DNA of 64,000 nt. Origin: SZUA-229 sp041589455. GTDB lineage: Bacteria > Pseudomonadota > Gammaproteobacteria > SZUA-229. Below are positions 43,483 to 53,239 of the stretch, one piece after another. The stretch lies in contig JBFHVQ010000005.1 of assembly GCA_041589455.1 (NCBI GenBank), positions 1-64,000 of the forward strand, given 5' to 3'. Both the position numbers and the translations under genes were made by a program. The notes under the pieces were generated by a model. That model searched no databases. It saw nothing but the letters and a program-made list of their open reading frames with translations, and had not been told where the DNA came from. Position 1 is the stretch's first letter. The number at the start of each line of letters is the position of its first letter.

Positions 43483-46341
43483 TCAGGATGGAAATTCCCA
43501 GGGTTTTGGCTTATCACTTTGAGCTGTTTTTTCTGTAGCAGGTTTTGTCGCCGCAGGCTGAGCTTGATCAGGCTTGGCTACTGGCTTAGCTACTGGCTTA
43601 GCTACTGGCTTAGCTGCTACCGGTTTAGCTCCAGCACCAGTCGACGACTGAAATTCCCATGGCTTCGGTGCTTCTTTAGCAGTCTTAGGTGCTGCTGACT
43701 TAGGCTTTTCTTCCACCGGCTTAGCCGCTTTTACAGGAGCAGATTTAGACTGTGGCGTATTAGCAGATTTATCTTCATCTGTTGTTTTTGCCGTTTTTTC
43801 CTGACGCGGCTTTGGCCGTTCTGTCTTGTCTACTGGTTTGCTATCTGTAGTTTTAGGCCTTGCTGTTTTTTGAGCTGTTTCTGGTTTTACGCTATCAGTC
43901 ATATCCTGTTTAGCATTAACCGATATGTCCGATTTACTTTCTGTTTGTTTAGTAGAAGGTTTCGAAAATTCGGGACTTACTTCAGACGATTTTACCGGCT
44001 CACGCGCTGCAGCGGGTTTACCCGATGAAGCACTTTTTTCTTTTGCTGTTCTATCTGAAGATTTAGGCTCATTTCCAGCACTCTGCTGTTGATCTACTGC
44101 AGAATCTGCACCTGATCGCTCCACTTTTTTCTGCGGTGTTTGCGTCTTTTTTTCTTGCACTTGTGAGGCTGCTTCAACACCACCTTGCTGATTGTCATTG
44201 CGAGACTGACCTTGTTGACTCTGGCTTTGCCCCTGCTGGCCACCCTGACCACGACGACGTCCTCGACCACGACGGTTACCACGTCGATTACCACGCGCTT
44301 CCGAGCGCTGCTGATCTTCCGATTCCTGAGCCCCCTGTTGATCGTGTTGATCTAACTCCTGCTGCTCATCAGCTTGTTGTTTACGGGGCTGTTGATCACG
44401 CTTCGGCTTATTACGATTATCCGCCTTTCCACCACGTCCTTCCTGGCGACTGGACTGACGATCCTGATTATCATCTGAAGACTTCTGCTGCTGTGAAGTA
44501 TCCTGCTTACGACCACGTGGTTTGCTGTCACCTCGATTTTCGTTACGTCTACCACGGCCTCTTCCACGACGCTTATCGCCAGAGCCCGTTCGCTCCTTAC
44601 GCACAGGCTTTGGCTGCTCTTCAGACTCTGCTTCATCACTACCTGAAAGCGCTTTAATAATTCGTGTAAGTAAACCAGGCTTTTTCTTCTCAGACGCAGC
44701 AGCATTCTCCTGCTTTTCTACAATAGGTGCTGGCTGTGCTGGTGTAATCGATTTCACCGCAGGTTGTTCTGCAACGGCGACACCTTCGGTATCACGGCTT
44801 GGTATATAAACCTCATCATCCGTTTCAGCCATCTTGTAAGATGCCTTACCTTCCAGTTCACGACTTTCAGAGATTCGCACCCGTGTCACATCATAATGTG
44901 GTGTTTCCATTGCCGCATTCGCGATAAAGGAAATCTCAACACCGGTACGATTTTCAATTTCAACCAGATCTTTACGCTTTTCATTAAAGACAAAGGTTGA
45001 AACCTCAACTGGCACCTGAATAATCACACGCCCTGTATGCTCTTTTAATGACTCTTCTTCTGCAATACGCAGTAGAGAAAGTGACAGTGACTCAATGTTA
45101 CGGATAGTGCCGTAACCATTACAGCGTGGACAGACAATTTGAGTGGCCTCACCCAGAGACGGGCGCAGACGTTGACGCGACATTTCGAGCAGGCCAAAAC
45201 GTGATATACGACCAATTTGCACGCGTGCTCGGTCCATTTTGAGCGCTTCACGTAAACGATTTTCAACTGCACGCTGGTTTTTATTGGCCATCATATCGAT
45301 AAAATCGATAACCACCAGACCGCCAAGGTCACGCAAGCGTAGCTGACGAGCAATTTCATCTGCTGCTTCAAGATTAGTATTGGTTGCCGTTTCTTCAATA
45401 TCACTGCCCTTGGTTGCACGAGCTGAGTTAATATCGATAGAGATAAGCGCTTCAGTATGGTCGATAACAATCGCACCACCCGATGGCAGGCTAACTTCAC
45501 GCTGGAAAGCCGATTCAATCTGGCCTTCAATCTGGTAACGATTAAACAGGGGAACCGAGTCCTGATAAAGTTTCAGCTTCCGTTGACTGTTTGGCATAAC
45601 CTGCTTGATAAAGTCTTCCGCGGTCTTATAAACATCCGGATTATCAATCAGGATCTCACCAATATCATTGCGGAAGTAGTCACGCAACGCGCGGATAATC
45701 ACGTTACTTTCCTGATAAATCAGGAATGGCGCACTGCGCTCATCTGCAGCTTTCTGGATCGCATTCCACACCTGAACCTGATAGTCCATATCCCACTGCA
45801 GTTCTTCGGTTGCTCGACCTACACCTGCTGTGCGTACGATTAAGCCCATGCCCTGTGGAATTTCCAGGCCATTCATCGCTTCACGGATTTCCTTGCGGTC
45901 ATCCCCTTCAATGCGACGCGATACACCACCCGCACGCGGATTGTTTGGCATCAGTACCAGATAGCGCCCAGCCAGTGAAAGGAAGGTTGTGAGTGCTGCT
46001 CCTTTATTGCCGCGCTCTTCCTTATCAACCTGCACAATAACCTGCTGACCTTCTTTAACCGCGGAGCGAATATCCGGGCGACCAGAGGCATTACGGGCTT
46101 CTTCGGTAAAATAGCTGCGGGAAATTTCCTTAAAAGGCAGGAAGCCATGGCGTTCGGCACCATAATCGACAAAAGCGGCTTCAAGGCTGGGCTCAACGCG
46201 GGTGATCGTACCCTTGTATATGCTGGCTTTTTTCTGTTCGCGAGACGAAACTTCGATATCCAGGTCGTAGAGCTGTTGCCCGTCGACCATGGCTACGCGC
46301 GTCTCCTCTTTCTGGAGGGCGTTGATTAAAATACGTTTCAT
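43483..46341 (-). CDS. rne: Ribonuclease E
   Basis: A 952-residue endoribonuclease, the core of the RNA degradosome. The N-terminal catalytic half (1-about 515) has the S1 domain (GTITRVEPSLEAAFVDYGAERHGFL), 5'-sensor and RNase H-like regions, the DNase I-like metal site (IDINSARATKGSDIE, VVIDFIDMM) and the Zn-link CPRCNGYGT. The C-terminal 430 residues are disordered: Arg-rich RNA-binding blocks (RRGRGRGRRNENRG, GNRRGRGRRRGQGG), long Gln/Ser/Lys stretches, KPVA repeats, and two copies of KPWEF, one at the very end (KPKPWEFPS). The latter may be partner-binding microdomains. It is divergent from rluC with a long leader. Confidence 0.95.
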   Translation of the reverse strand: MKRILINALQKEETRVAMVDGQQLYDLDIEVSSREQKKASIYKGTITRVEPSLEAAFVDYGAERHGFLPFKEISRSYFTEEARNASGRPDIRSAVKEGQQVIVQVDKEERGNKGAALTTFLSLAGRYLVLMPNNPRAGGVSRRIEGDDRKEIREAMNGLEIPQGMGLIVRTAGVGRATEELQWDMDYQVQVWNAIQKAADERSAPFLIYQESNVIIRALRDYFRNDIGEILIDNPDVYKTAEDFIKQVMPNSQRKLKLYQDSVPLFNRYQIEGQIESAFQREVSLPSGGAIVIDHTEALISIDINSARATKGSDIEETATNTNLEAADEIARQLRLRDLGGLVVIDFIDMMANKNQRAVENRLREALKMDRARVQIGRISRFGLLEMSRQRLRPSLGEATQIVCPRCNGYGTIRNIESLSLSLLRIAEEESLKEHTGRVIIQVPVEVSTFVFNEKRKDLVEIENRTGVEISFIANAAMETPHYDVTRVRISESRELEGKASYKMAETDDEVYIPSRDTEGVAVAEQPAVKSITPAQPAPIVEKQENAAASEKKKPGLLTRIIKALSGSDEAESEEQPKPVRKERTGSGDKRRGRGRGRRNENRGDSKPRGRKQDTSQQQKSSDDNQDRQSSRQEGRGGKADNRNKPKRDQQPRKQQADEQQELDQHDQQGAQESEDQQRSEARGNRRGNRRGRGRRRGQGGQQGQSQSQQGQSRNDNQQGGVEAASQVQEKKTQTPQKKVERSGADSAVDQQQSAGNEPKSSDRTAKEKSASSGKPAAAREPVKSSEVSPEFSKPSTKQTESKSDISVNAKQDMTDSVKPETAQKTARPKTTDSKPVDKTERPKPRQEKTAKTTDEDKSANTPQSKSAPVKAAKPVEEKPKSAAPKTAKEAPKPWEFQSSTGAGAKPVAAKPVAKPVAKPVAKPDQAQPAATKPATEKTAQSDKPKPWEFPS

Positions 46342-46955
46342 TAGTATGTAAACCTGATCTGGAAGCTCTCACTGTCTTAACACTACGCACAGTTACTCTG
46401 GCGGGCTGACGTCTGTACTGTTTGGGCGGTTGCCCCATTAACAGCCAATAGACAGCCACAAGCCATTCTTCCAGTAATGCCGTTGCATCTGGAGTTTGAC
46501 TGTGTAGTGCTTGTTTTAAATTTTTAAACAGTGTGAGATTCATGAAATTATTAACTATTGGTAACGGAATTGCTGGCTCCGTCGTACCATCACTAGGGCT
46601 CATACACTCGCTTATTCAAACACAGAGCGATAAACCCGGATTCTGTTTGCATCATCTGGCTATGCCAATGAGCACGCCTTTAATAGTAGTCCTGATCTAT
46701 TGATTTACTTGCTCCAACTGGGTGCAATTTATGTAAATCATTGATTTTAGGACTGGTAAAAATATTACTATTACCGGAACAACCACAGTTTTGCAAATTG
46801 TGACAGGCCGGTCAAGCAGATATTTCACTCCACCTAACTATAAGTGCACATTTGCAGTGCATGATTTTTCATTTCAGTGGCCACTCACAACAGATTATTA
46901 TCACTATATAAAGCTTTACTAAAATATCAGTCGACTCTCTGGTATGATACGTAAC
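46342..46955. other. Long divergent region between rne and rluC, probable rne leader
   Basis: About 600 bases separate the two starts. In E. coli a long structured rne 5' UTR mediates autoregulation. Here several GC-rich hairpin-forming words such as GGGC-GGTT-GCCC (46425-46440 region) lie within 120 bp of the rne start, but I cannot match them to a known motif. A TG-N-TATGAT extended -10 box (46940-46948) precedes rluC. Confidence 0.4.
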
Positions 46956-47915
46956 ATGACTAATACCCCCAACCAGGCGGCTCATCAAGGCGTAAAACTT
47001 GTTGAGATTGGACCTAGAAACGAACAACAAAGGCTCGATAATTTCCTTATAAGCCAATTAAAAGGTGTACCCAAAAGTCGTATTTATAAACTGCTCCGCA
47101 GTGGTCAGGTTCGCGTCAACAAGGGACGAAAAAAGGCCGACTATCGCCTTAAACTGGGTGACAACGTCAGAATCCCACCGGTCAGAACCGCCGAAAAAGA
47201 CGACGGTAAGGCACCGGCACACCTCATTGAGCGACTTCAGCAGTCAGTGATCTTCGAAGACTCGCAGATTCTGGTCATTAATAAGCCAGCTGGTATTGCC
47301 GTACACAGCGGCAGCAATATTCGCTTTGGTGCCATTGAAATGCTAAGGCAGGCCCGCCCTGATGAACCGATGCTGGAGCTGGTACATCGCCTGGACCGTG
47401 ATACCTCTGGTTGCCTGGTAATTGCTAAAACCCGCAAAGCACTGGATCAGCTTCACCAGCACTTTCGTGAAGAAGACGGTGAAATGCAGAAGATTTATCG
47501 CGCCATAGTAATGGGGCGCTGGCGGGGAGGCGAAAAACTTATCGACGCTCCGCTACTAAAGAACACCCTCAGAGGCGGCGAACGCATGGTTGAAGTGAAC
47601 AATGCGGGCAAGTCAGCACGTAGCCTGTTTATGCCACTGGATTATCAAACCCGGCTTAGCCTGATGGACATAAAACTTTATACCGGTCGCACGCACCAGA
47701 TACGAGTGCATGCCCAATATACGGGACACCCTATTGCAGGCGACCCCAAGTACGGAGATTCCGGCTTTAACCAATGGCTTCGCGAAGCGGGTTTTAAGCA
47801 CATGTTCCTGCATGCCTATCAATTGCAATTTAGCCTGAATGGCGAGAACTACAACATTTGCGCTCCACTCGAAGCAGACTGGCAAACCCTGTTAAACCTT
47901 AACTCAGAAATATGA
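46956..47915 (+). CDS. rluC: 23S rRNA pseudouridine synthase RluC
   Basis: About 319 residues. The N-terminal S4 domain (RLDNFLISQLKGVPKSRIYKLLRSGQVRVN) is followed by the RluA-family catalytic domain with HRLDRDTSG (catalytic Asp), GRTHQIRVHAQYTGHPIAGDPKYGD and a final LEADW segment. RluC converts U955, U2504 and U2580 of 23S rRNA. An in-frame ATG at 46944 exists. I chose 46956 because the family start lies close and a TATGAT -10 box overlaps 46944. It is divergent from rne, the usual arrangement, and its stop overlaps the next gene by four bases. Confidence 0.92.
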   Translation: MTNTPNQAAHQGVKLVEIGPRNEQQRLDNFLISQLKGVPKSRIYKLLRSGQVRVNKGRKKADYRLKLGDNVRIPPVRTAEKDDGKAPAHLIERLQQSVIFEDSQILVINKPAGIAVHSGSNIRFGAIEMLRQARPDEPMLELVHRLDRDTSGCLVIAKTRKALDQLHQHFREEDGEMQKIYRAIVMGRWRGGEKLIDAPLLKNTLRGGERMVEVNNAGKSARSLFMPLDYQTRLSLMDIKLYTGRTHQIRVHAQYTGHPIAGDPKYGDSGFNQWLREAGFKHMFLHAYQLQFSLNGENYNICAPLEADWQTLLNLNSEI

Positions 47916-48583
47916 CTATGACTCTCCCTTACCAACTCCTCATTTTCGACTGGGACGGTACCCTGATGGATTCAGAAGCCCGTATCGTCAATTGCCTGCG
48001 CATCGCCAGTGAACTAGCATTTGGTGAGGAGCCTCGTCATAACGATGAGCTGAAAGACGTCATTGGTCTTGGCTTACGTGAAGCCCTGAAGAAGCTACAC
48101 CCTGACTGCACTGAAAACGAACTGCAGATGATGTCAGAGAGCTATCGCCACCAGTATATGCAGGTCAACGATACCGCATCGGCACTATTTGACGGCGTCG
48201 AAAATCTGTTAGGGCGACTTGAGCAACAAGGCTACTGGCTCGCCATCGCTACCGGTAAAGGCCGACAGGGCCTTGATCAGGTGTTACAACAGACCGGCCT
48301 GACCCATCGTTTTCATACAACCCGCTGTGCCTCTGAAACCTTTTCCAAGCCTCACCCTCTGATGCTGGAAGAAATACTCCAGCAACTAGGCATGGATGTG
48401 AAAGACTCACTCATGATTGGCGACACAGAATATGACATGGAAATGGCCCGAAATGCTGGCATGGATCGTCTTGCAGTTAGCTATGGGGTACACCCACAGG
48501 AACGCCTGCAACAGCATCAGCCGATTGGCTGCCTCGAGCATATCCAGCAACTGGAAGACTTTCTTAAATCACTGAAGGGCTAG
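47912..48583 (+). CDS. HAD-family phosphatase (Gph-like)
   Basis: A 223-residue subfamily IA HAD enzyme. Motif I is FDWDGTLMDSEARIVN, the helical cap spans about residues 20-85, motif II is IATGKGRQGLDQVL, the Lys is in FSKPHPLML, and motif IV is MIGDTEYDMEMARNAGM. It overlaps the rluC stop by four bases (ATGA), indicating translational coupling. rluC-HAD-S49 peptidase is an order known from Pseudomonas. It is cytosolic, and a phosphoglycolate-like or sugar-phosphate substrate is possible but not proved. Confidence 0.9.
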   Translation: MTMTLPYQLLIFDWDGTLMDSEARIVNCLRIASELAFGEEPRHNDELKDVIGLGLREALKKLHPDCTENELQMMSESYRHQYMQVNDTASALFDGVENLLGRLEQQGYWLAIATGKGRQGLDQVLQQTGLTHRFHTTRCASETFSKPHPLMLEEILQQLGMDVKDSLMIGDTEYDMEMARNAGMDRLAVSYGVHPQERLQQHQPIGCLEHIQQLEDFLKSLKG

Positions 48584-48645
48584 CAATATCAGGTCTGGCC
48601 GCATACACTTTAACCCCATAATTAATCGTATCAGGAAAGCGTTAG

Positions 48646-49584
48646 ATGAGTGACAGTCAAAACTGGGAAAAAGAGGTATTAACCTCAATCGCCACCGAAG
48701 GCTTAAAAGAGCAAAAGCGTAGTCGTCGCTGGGGCATCTTTTTTAAACTACTCACCTTTGCTTACCTGTTTATCATACTTATTATGATTTCTTCCGCACC
48801 TAACCAGAGCATGCCGAGTCCAGGTGGGAAGCATACCGCACTGATTGAGCTTAAAGGCGTCATCGCGCCCGGAGCAGAAGCCAGTGCTGACAATATTGTT
48901 AGCGGACTGCGCAATGCGTTCAAGAACCCCAATACCAGAGGTGTCATTCTGCGTATTAATAGCCCGGGTGGCAGCCCTGTGCAATCTGGTTATATCTATG
49001 ACGAAATTTTACGCCTCAGGGAAAAGCACCCTGATATACCTTTATATGCTGTGATCAGCGATATCTGTGCCTCAGGTGGCTATTATGTTGCAGCTGCAGC
49101 AGAAAAAATATATGCGGATCAGGCCAGTATTGTTGGTTCCATTGGCGTACGCATGGACAACTTTGGTTTTGTGGAAGCCATGAAGAAACTGGGTATTGAA
49201 CGCCGCACACTGACCGCCGGTGAGAACAAAGCATTACTCGACCCCTTCGCGCCAGAAAATCCTGAAGTAACCCAACATCTGACCAGCTTGCTTAAGAGCG
49301 TTCATGACCAGTTCATCAATGCTGTCAAACAAGGCCGTGGTGAACGCCTTAAAGAGGTAGAAGGTATGTTCACAGGCCTAATCTGGACTGGCGATCAGGG
49401 TGTTGAAATCGGTCTGGTAGACGAACTTGGTAGTTCAAGTTATGTAGCTCGTGAAATAATCGGCGCTGAAAATATCGTTGACTTCAGCGTGCAACCTGAC
49501 TTTTTAGAACGTTTTTCCAAGCAGATCGGTGCACAGGTCGCAAACCTGCTGGTGGAACAACAACTGACACCGTCCCTACACTAA
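48646..49584 (+). CDS. S49-family signal peptide peptidase, SppA-like
   Basis: A 312-residue membrane protease of the short (36K) SppA type. A basic cytoplasmic start is followed by one membrane span (about residues 31-50, IFFKLLTFAYLFIILIMISS). The catalytic domain has VILRINSPGGSPVQSG, nucleophile S143 in DICASGGYYVAAAAEKIYA and general-base K195 in AGENKALLDPF. The 52-residue spacing matches the Ser-Lys dyad of B. subtilis SppA. It degrades cleaved signal peptides in the membrane. AGGAAAG lies six bases upstream of the ATG. It is followed by a strong hairpin. Confidence 0.9.
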   Translation: MSDSQNWEKEVLTSIATEGLKEQKRSRRWGIFFKLLTFAYLFIILIMISSAPNQSMPSPGGKHTALIELKGVIAPGAEASADNIVSGLRNAFKNPNTRGVILRINSPGGSPVQSGYIYDEILRLREKHPDIPLYAVISDICASGGYYVAAAAEKIYADQASIVGSIGVRMDNFGFVEAMKKLGIERRTLTAGENKALLDPFAPENPEVTQHLTSLLKSVHDQFINAVKQGRGERLKEVEGMFTGLIWTGDQGVEIGLVDELGSSSYVAREIIGAENIVDFSVQPDFLERFSKQIGAQVANLLVEQQLTPSLH

Positions 49585-49596
49585 TCACTAATTCAT

Positions 49597-49626
49597 GCCC
49601 TGCAGACAGTAGATTCTCTGCAGGGC
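49597..49626. terminator. Perfect 10-bp hairpin after the S49 peptidase gene
   Basis: GCCCTGCAGA (49597-49606) and TCTGCAGGGC (49617-49626) with a 10-nt loop, 12 bp after the stop. No T-run follows. Confidence 0.55.
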
Positions 49627-49827
49627 AGTCCACTTAGCCTACCTTCGCCTGCTCAGCCACATCCCTCACAACCTGTCTCACATTAACCTCCCAAGACTGT
49701 GATTTTATTAAAAAAGTTTGAATTAATTATGGCGAGCATGGAGCCGAACGACTATGATCTATGCTAGACCTTTTAAGGCCCGGCATCAGCCTGTGGCTAA
49801 GGAAATATAATTATAATCGGGGGATGA

Positions 49828-52401
49828 ATGAAACAGGCATTCTGGAATAAAGACTGGTTTGCGGGTCTTGCCATATGCATCATTATTGTTTCACTAGGTA
49901 AAGTCGGTACATTCGACGGCCTGGAGCGTGCCACCTATGATCTGGGGGTTCGTACCTCAGACCGCATCCCCAGTGATAAAATCGCCATCATCGCCATTGA
50001 TGATATCAGCATTGCCAATATTGGCCGCTGGCCATGGCCCCGTAATGTGCATGCCGAAATGCACCGAATCTTGCACAATGGCGGTGCCAAGGTCATTGGT
50101 CAAACAACTTTCTTTATTGAACCTCAAATTGACCCCGGCTTGCAGCACATACAGAATCTGCTCGAGTTTTATAGCACTAGCCAGCTGTCACAGTCCGAGC
50201 GTATTAGTGCAGCTCTGAATAGAGACATCGACTCTCTAGGTGAAAAGTTATTACAGGCAGAAATTGACCTTAACACAGACCAGAAACTGGCTGACAGCCT
50301 GCGAGATACAGGCAATGTTGTGCTTGCCATGCATATGAGCATTGGTGTCCCTCTGGGCAAACCCGATACCAGCCTGCCCCAATACATTAATCGCAACCAG
50401 CTTGAGAAAATTAAAAACAACCCAACTCACAATCCATTTAACCTGTTACCGCTACCAATCAATAATGTGCTTTACCCTATCCCTCAAATCGGTAAACAGG
50501 CCGACAGTATAGGCGCCCTTGCCGCCTACCCAGACCCTGACGGGGGAATCCGCAGCGAACCACTAGTTGTCGATTACTATAATCAGATTTTTCCTTCACT
50601 GTCATTGCAGCTTGCCATGCGCAGCCTTAATTTAAAACCTGCAGATATTGTTATTAATCTGGGTGATAGTCTGCAACTGGGGCGCCTGAATATTAAGACC
50701 AATGATGAAATGCTCATGCATACCTTTTTCTATAATGACAAAAATGGTGTAAGTGCATTTCCGGTCGACTCATTTTATGATGTATTAGAAGGTAAAATTC
50801 CTGCCTCAAAATACCGCGGAAAAATTGTTCTTATCGGAGCGACGGCAACAGGTGTCGGTGACACCATGCTAACCCCCATTAATAGCAGCATGGCACCTGT
50901 ACTCACACTGGCTCATTCTGTTTCAAGCATTCTTAACGAAGACTATTTTATCGAGCCTGCATGGAGTGAGCCGGCTATCGCGGGCATTATTTTATTTATT
51001 TCACTGTATATCATACTTGTCTTACCTCGACTCAAAGCCGGCGCGTCCGTCACCCTTACCATTGTCTTTCTACTGATACTCTTTTTAGGACAACAGGCTC
51101 TTATGGGAAGTCGCGGCCTCTGGCTACCTCTGGCAACACCCCTTATTCTACTGATTATTGGTCACCTGCTTCTCACCTCTCGACGTTACCTGACCACTGA
51201 AAAAGGTAAAATAGCACTGGACGCTGAATCTGCCGAATCCAACCGTATGCTTGGCCTGTCATTACAGGGCCAGGGACAGCTGGACGCAGCCTTTGATAAA
51301 TTCCGTCGACTACCCAATAGCTCGGAAAAACTGGAACTTCTATACAACCTGGCGCTGGATTTTGAACGTAAACGTCAGTTTAATAAAGCCGGCTCGGTTT
51401 ATCAGGTGATGCGTGACATTAATCCAAAATTTCGCGATATCAAAAACCGTATTAACCGTGCTAATGCCATGGAGGAAACGGTTATCCTTGGAGGAAGCAA
51501 TTCCAACGCCGCACAAAAGGGCTTGCTACTTAACAACAGTGGTGTCGAGAAACCCATGTTGGGTCGTTACGAAGTTGAAAAGGAATTAGGCAAGGGAGCC
51601 ATGGGCGCAGTTTATCTTGGTAAGGATCCAAAAATTTCCCGTGTGGTTGCCATTAAAACCATGGCACTGTCTCAGGAGTTTGAAGAAGACGAACTACAAA
51701 ATGTTAAAGAACGTTTTTTCCGTGAAGCTGAAACCGCTGGACGTTTAAGCCACCCGAATATTGTAACAATTTATGATGCCGGTGAAGAACATGACCTGGC
51801 CTATATAGCGATGGAGTTCCTTAAGGGTAATGACATGGTGCAATACGGGAAACCCGATGCCCTGCTTCCTGTACCCCGTGTACTGGACATTATCCGTCGT
51901 GCTGCAGAGGCACTACACTATGCGCACAAGCAGAATGTAGTACACCGTGATATAAAACCTGCCAATGTTATGTACGAACCAAAAACCGATACGTTAAAAA
52001 TCACTGACTTTGGTATTGCGCGTATCACTGATTCCAGTAAAACCAAAACCGGCATGGTGCTTGGCACACCTTCATATATGTCACCGGAACAACTCGCTGG
52101 TAAAAAAGTTGATGGCCGCTCTGATTTGTTTTCTCTGGGCGTCATGCTATTCCAGCTGGTCACAGGTCGATTACCTTTTCAGGGCGACTCCATGGCATCT
52201 CTTATGTATAAAATTGCCAATGAAGCACACCCTTCTGCTGATAGCATTCGTCCTGAATTACCGCGGTGTGTCTCTGTTATCATTAACCGCGCCCTTACAA
52301 AGAACCCGGAGAAACGCTATCAGAATGGTGCCATGATGTCCGCAGACCTGCGTAAATGTCTGCAAATTATGGCGCAAAACAAGAAGGCTGCTAAATCATG
52401 A
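49828..52401 (+). CDS. CHASE2-domain membrane serine/threonine protein kinase
   Basis: An 857-residue protein. A membrane span near the N-terminus leads to a periplasmic CHASE2 domain (residues about 30-370: DKIAIIAIDDISIANIGRWP, YRGKIVLIGATATGVGDTM). Three membrane spans follow (about 380-455). A cytoplasmic linker has TPR-like helices (LGLSLQGQGQLDAAFDKFRR). The kinase domain begins about residue 581: LGKGAMGAVYLGKD, AIKTM Lys, HRDIKPANVM (H706-D708), DFG at D727, GTPSYMSPEQL and DLFSLGVML. All catalytic residues are present. AGGG-type GGGGG lies just before the ATG. It overlaps the phosphatase gene by four bases. Confidence 0.93.
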   Translation: MKQAFWNKDWFAGLAICIIIVSLGKVGTFDGLERATYDLGVRTSDRIPSDKIAIIAIDDISIANIGRWPWPRNVHAEMHRILHNGGAKVIGQTTFFIEPQIDPGLQHIQNLLEFYSTSQLSQSERISAALNRDIDSLGEKLLQAEIDLNTDQKLADSLRDTGNVVLAMHMSIGVPLGKPDTSLPQYINRNQLEKIKNNPTHNPFNLLPLPINNVLYPIPQIGKQADSIGALAAYPDPDGGIRSEPLVVDYYNQIFPSLSLQLAMRSLNLKPADIVINLGDSLQLGRLNIKTNDEMLMHTFFYNDKNGVSAFPVDSFYDVLEGKIPASKYRGKIVLIGATATGVGDTMLTPINSSMAPVLTLAHSVSSILNEDYFIEPAWSEPAIAGIILFISLYIILVLPRLKAGASVTLTIVFLLILFLGQQALMGSRGLWLPLATPLILLIIGHLLLTSRRYLTTEKGKIALDAESAESNRMLGLSLQGQGQLDAAFDKFRRLPNSSEKLELLYNLALDFERKRQFNKAGSVYQVMRDINPKFRDIKNRINRANAMEETVILGGSNSNAAQKGLLLNNSGVEKPMLGRYEVEKELGKGAMGAVYLGKDPKISRVVAIKTMALSQEFEEDELQNVKERFFREAETAGRLSHPNIVTIYDAGEEHDLAYIAMEFLKGNDMVQYGKPDALLPVPRVLDIIRRAAEALHYAHKQNVVHRDIKPANVMYEPKTDTLKITDFGIARITDSSKTKTGMVLGTPSYMSPEQLAGKKVDGRSDLFSLGVMLFQLVTGRLPFQGDSMASLMYKIANEAHPSADSIRPELPRCVSVIINRALTKNPEKRYQNGAMMSADLRKCLQIMAQNKKAAKS

Positions 52402-53222
52402 GCCTGAAAGAAAAAATACAGATCACCGGAATCACAGACGAAGGCCTGGTACGTGACCACAACGAAGATACTATAGGTCATGATGTAGATCTTGGTTTAC
52501 TCGTGCTGGCAGATGGCATGGGCGGACACAAGGGTGGAGAAGTTGCCAGCGCTATGGCCGTTGACAGCATCCTACAGGAACTTCGTAACTGTTTACCTGA
52601 AACGCCGCCTGGAAAAATCGATGACAATACCGGCTACAGCCTGGAAAGCATGGCACTTGAAGCAGCGATTAAGAACGCCAATAGCAAAATTTATCAGGCT
52701 TCCAAAAATAACAAGAACTATGAAGGCATGGGTACCACGGTTGTTGTTCTTCTCTTTTATGATAACCGCATCACAGCAGCACATGTCGGTGACTCCAGAC
52801 TATACAGAATGCGTGATAACATAATGGAACAATTAACCAGAGATCATACCCTGTTACAGGAGATGGTCGACCGTGGCTTCTACACCAAAAAGCAGGCATC
52901 AGAATCCCTCAATAAAAATCTGGTAACACGAGCAGTAGGCGTTAATCCACAGGTTGATGTAGACCTACTGGAAGAAGTGACCTTACAGGGAGATACTTAT
53001 CTGCTCTGCTCTGATGGCCTCACCGACATGGTAACTGATGATCTGATACATGACATTCAGTTAAACTACCGTGACGACCTGGAAAAAGCGAACAGGGAAC
53101 TAATAAAGCAGGCCAAGGACTTCGGTGGTAAAGATAATGTGTCTGTCATGTTAGCAAAAGTTAATAAGGCATTCCCTAACGGCTCAGGCTGGTATTCACG
53201 AATTTTTGATTTATTCTCATAA
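52398..53222 (+). CDS. PPM-type serine/threonine phosphatase
   Basis: A 274-residue PP2C-like enzyme. Metal motifs are in order: GLVRDHNEDTIG, LVLADGMGGHKGGEVAS, AHVGDSRLYRMRD, LLCSDGLTDMVTDD and GGKDNVSVMLAKV. These place it with the Stp/PppA group that removes phosphate from Ser/Thr kinases and their targets. The four-base overlap with the kinase gene (ATGA) means the two are translated together, a kinase/phosphatase pair. It is soluble, with no signal peptide. Confidence 0.94.
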   Translation: MSLKEKIQITGITDEGLVRDHNEDTIGHDVDLGLLVLADGMGGHKGGEVASAMAVDSILQELRNCLPETPPGKIDDNTGYSLESMALEAAIKNANSKIYQASKNNKNYEGMGTTVVVLLFYDNRITAAHVGDSRLYRMRDNIMEQLTRDHTLLQEMVDRGFYTKKQASESLNKNLVTRAVGVNPQVDVDLLEEVTLQGDTYLLCSDGLTDMVTDDLIHDIQLNYRDDLEKANRELIKQAKDFGGKDNVSVMLAKVNKAFPNGSGWYSRIFDLFS

Positions 53223-53239
53223 TATAGACAGGTAATAAA

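Noticed and set aside
44136..44657. 173-codon plus-strand frame opposite rne
   Set aside because: Antisense of the low-complexity RNase E tail, with no start signal.
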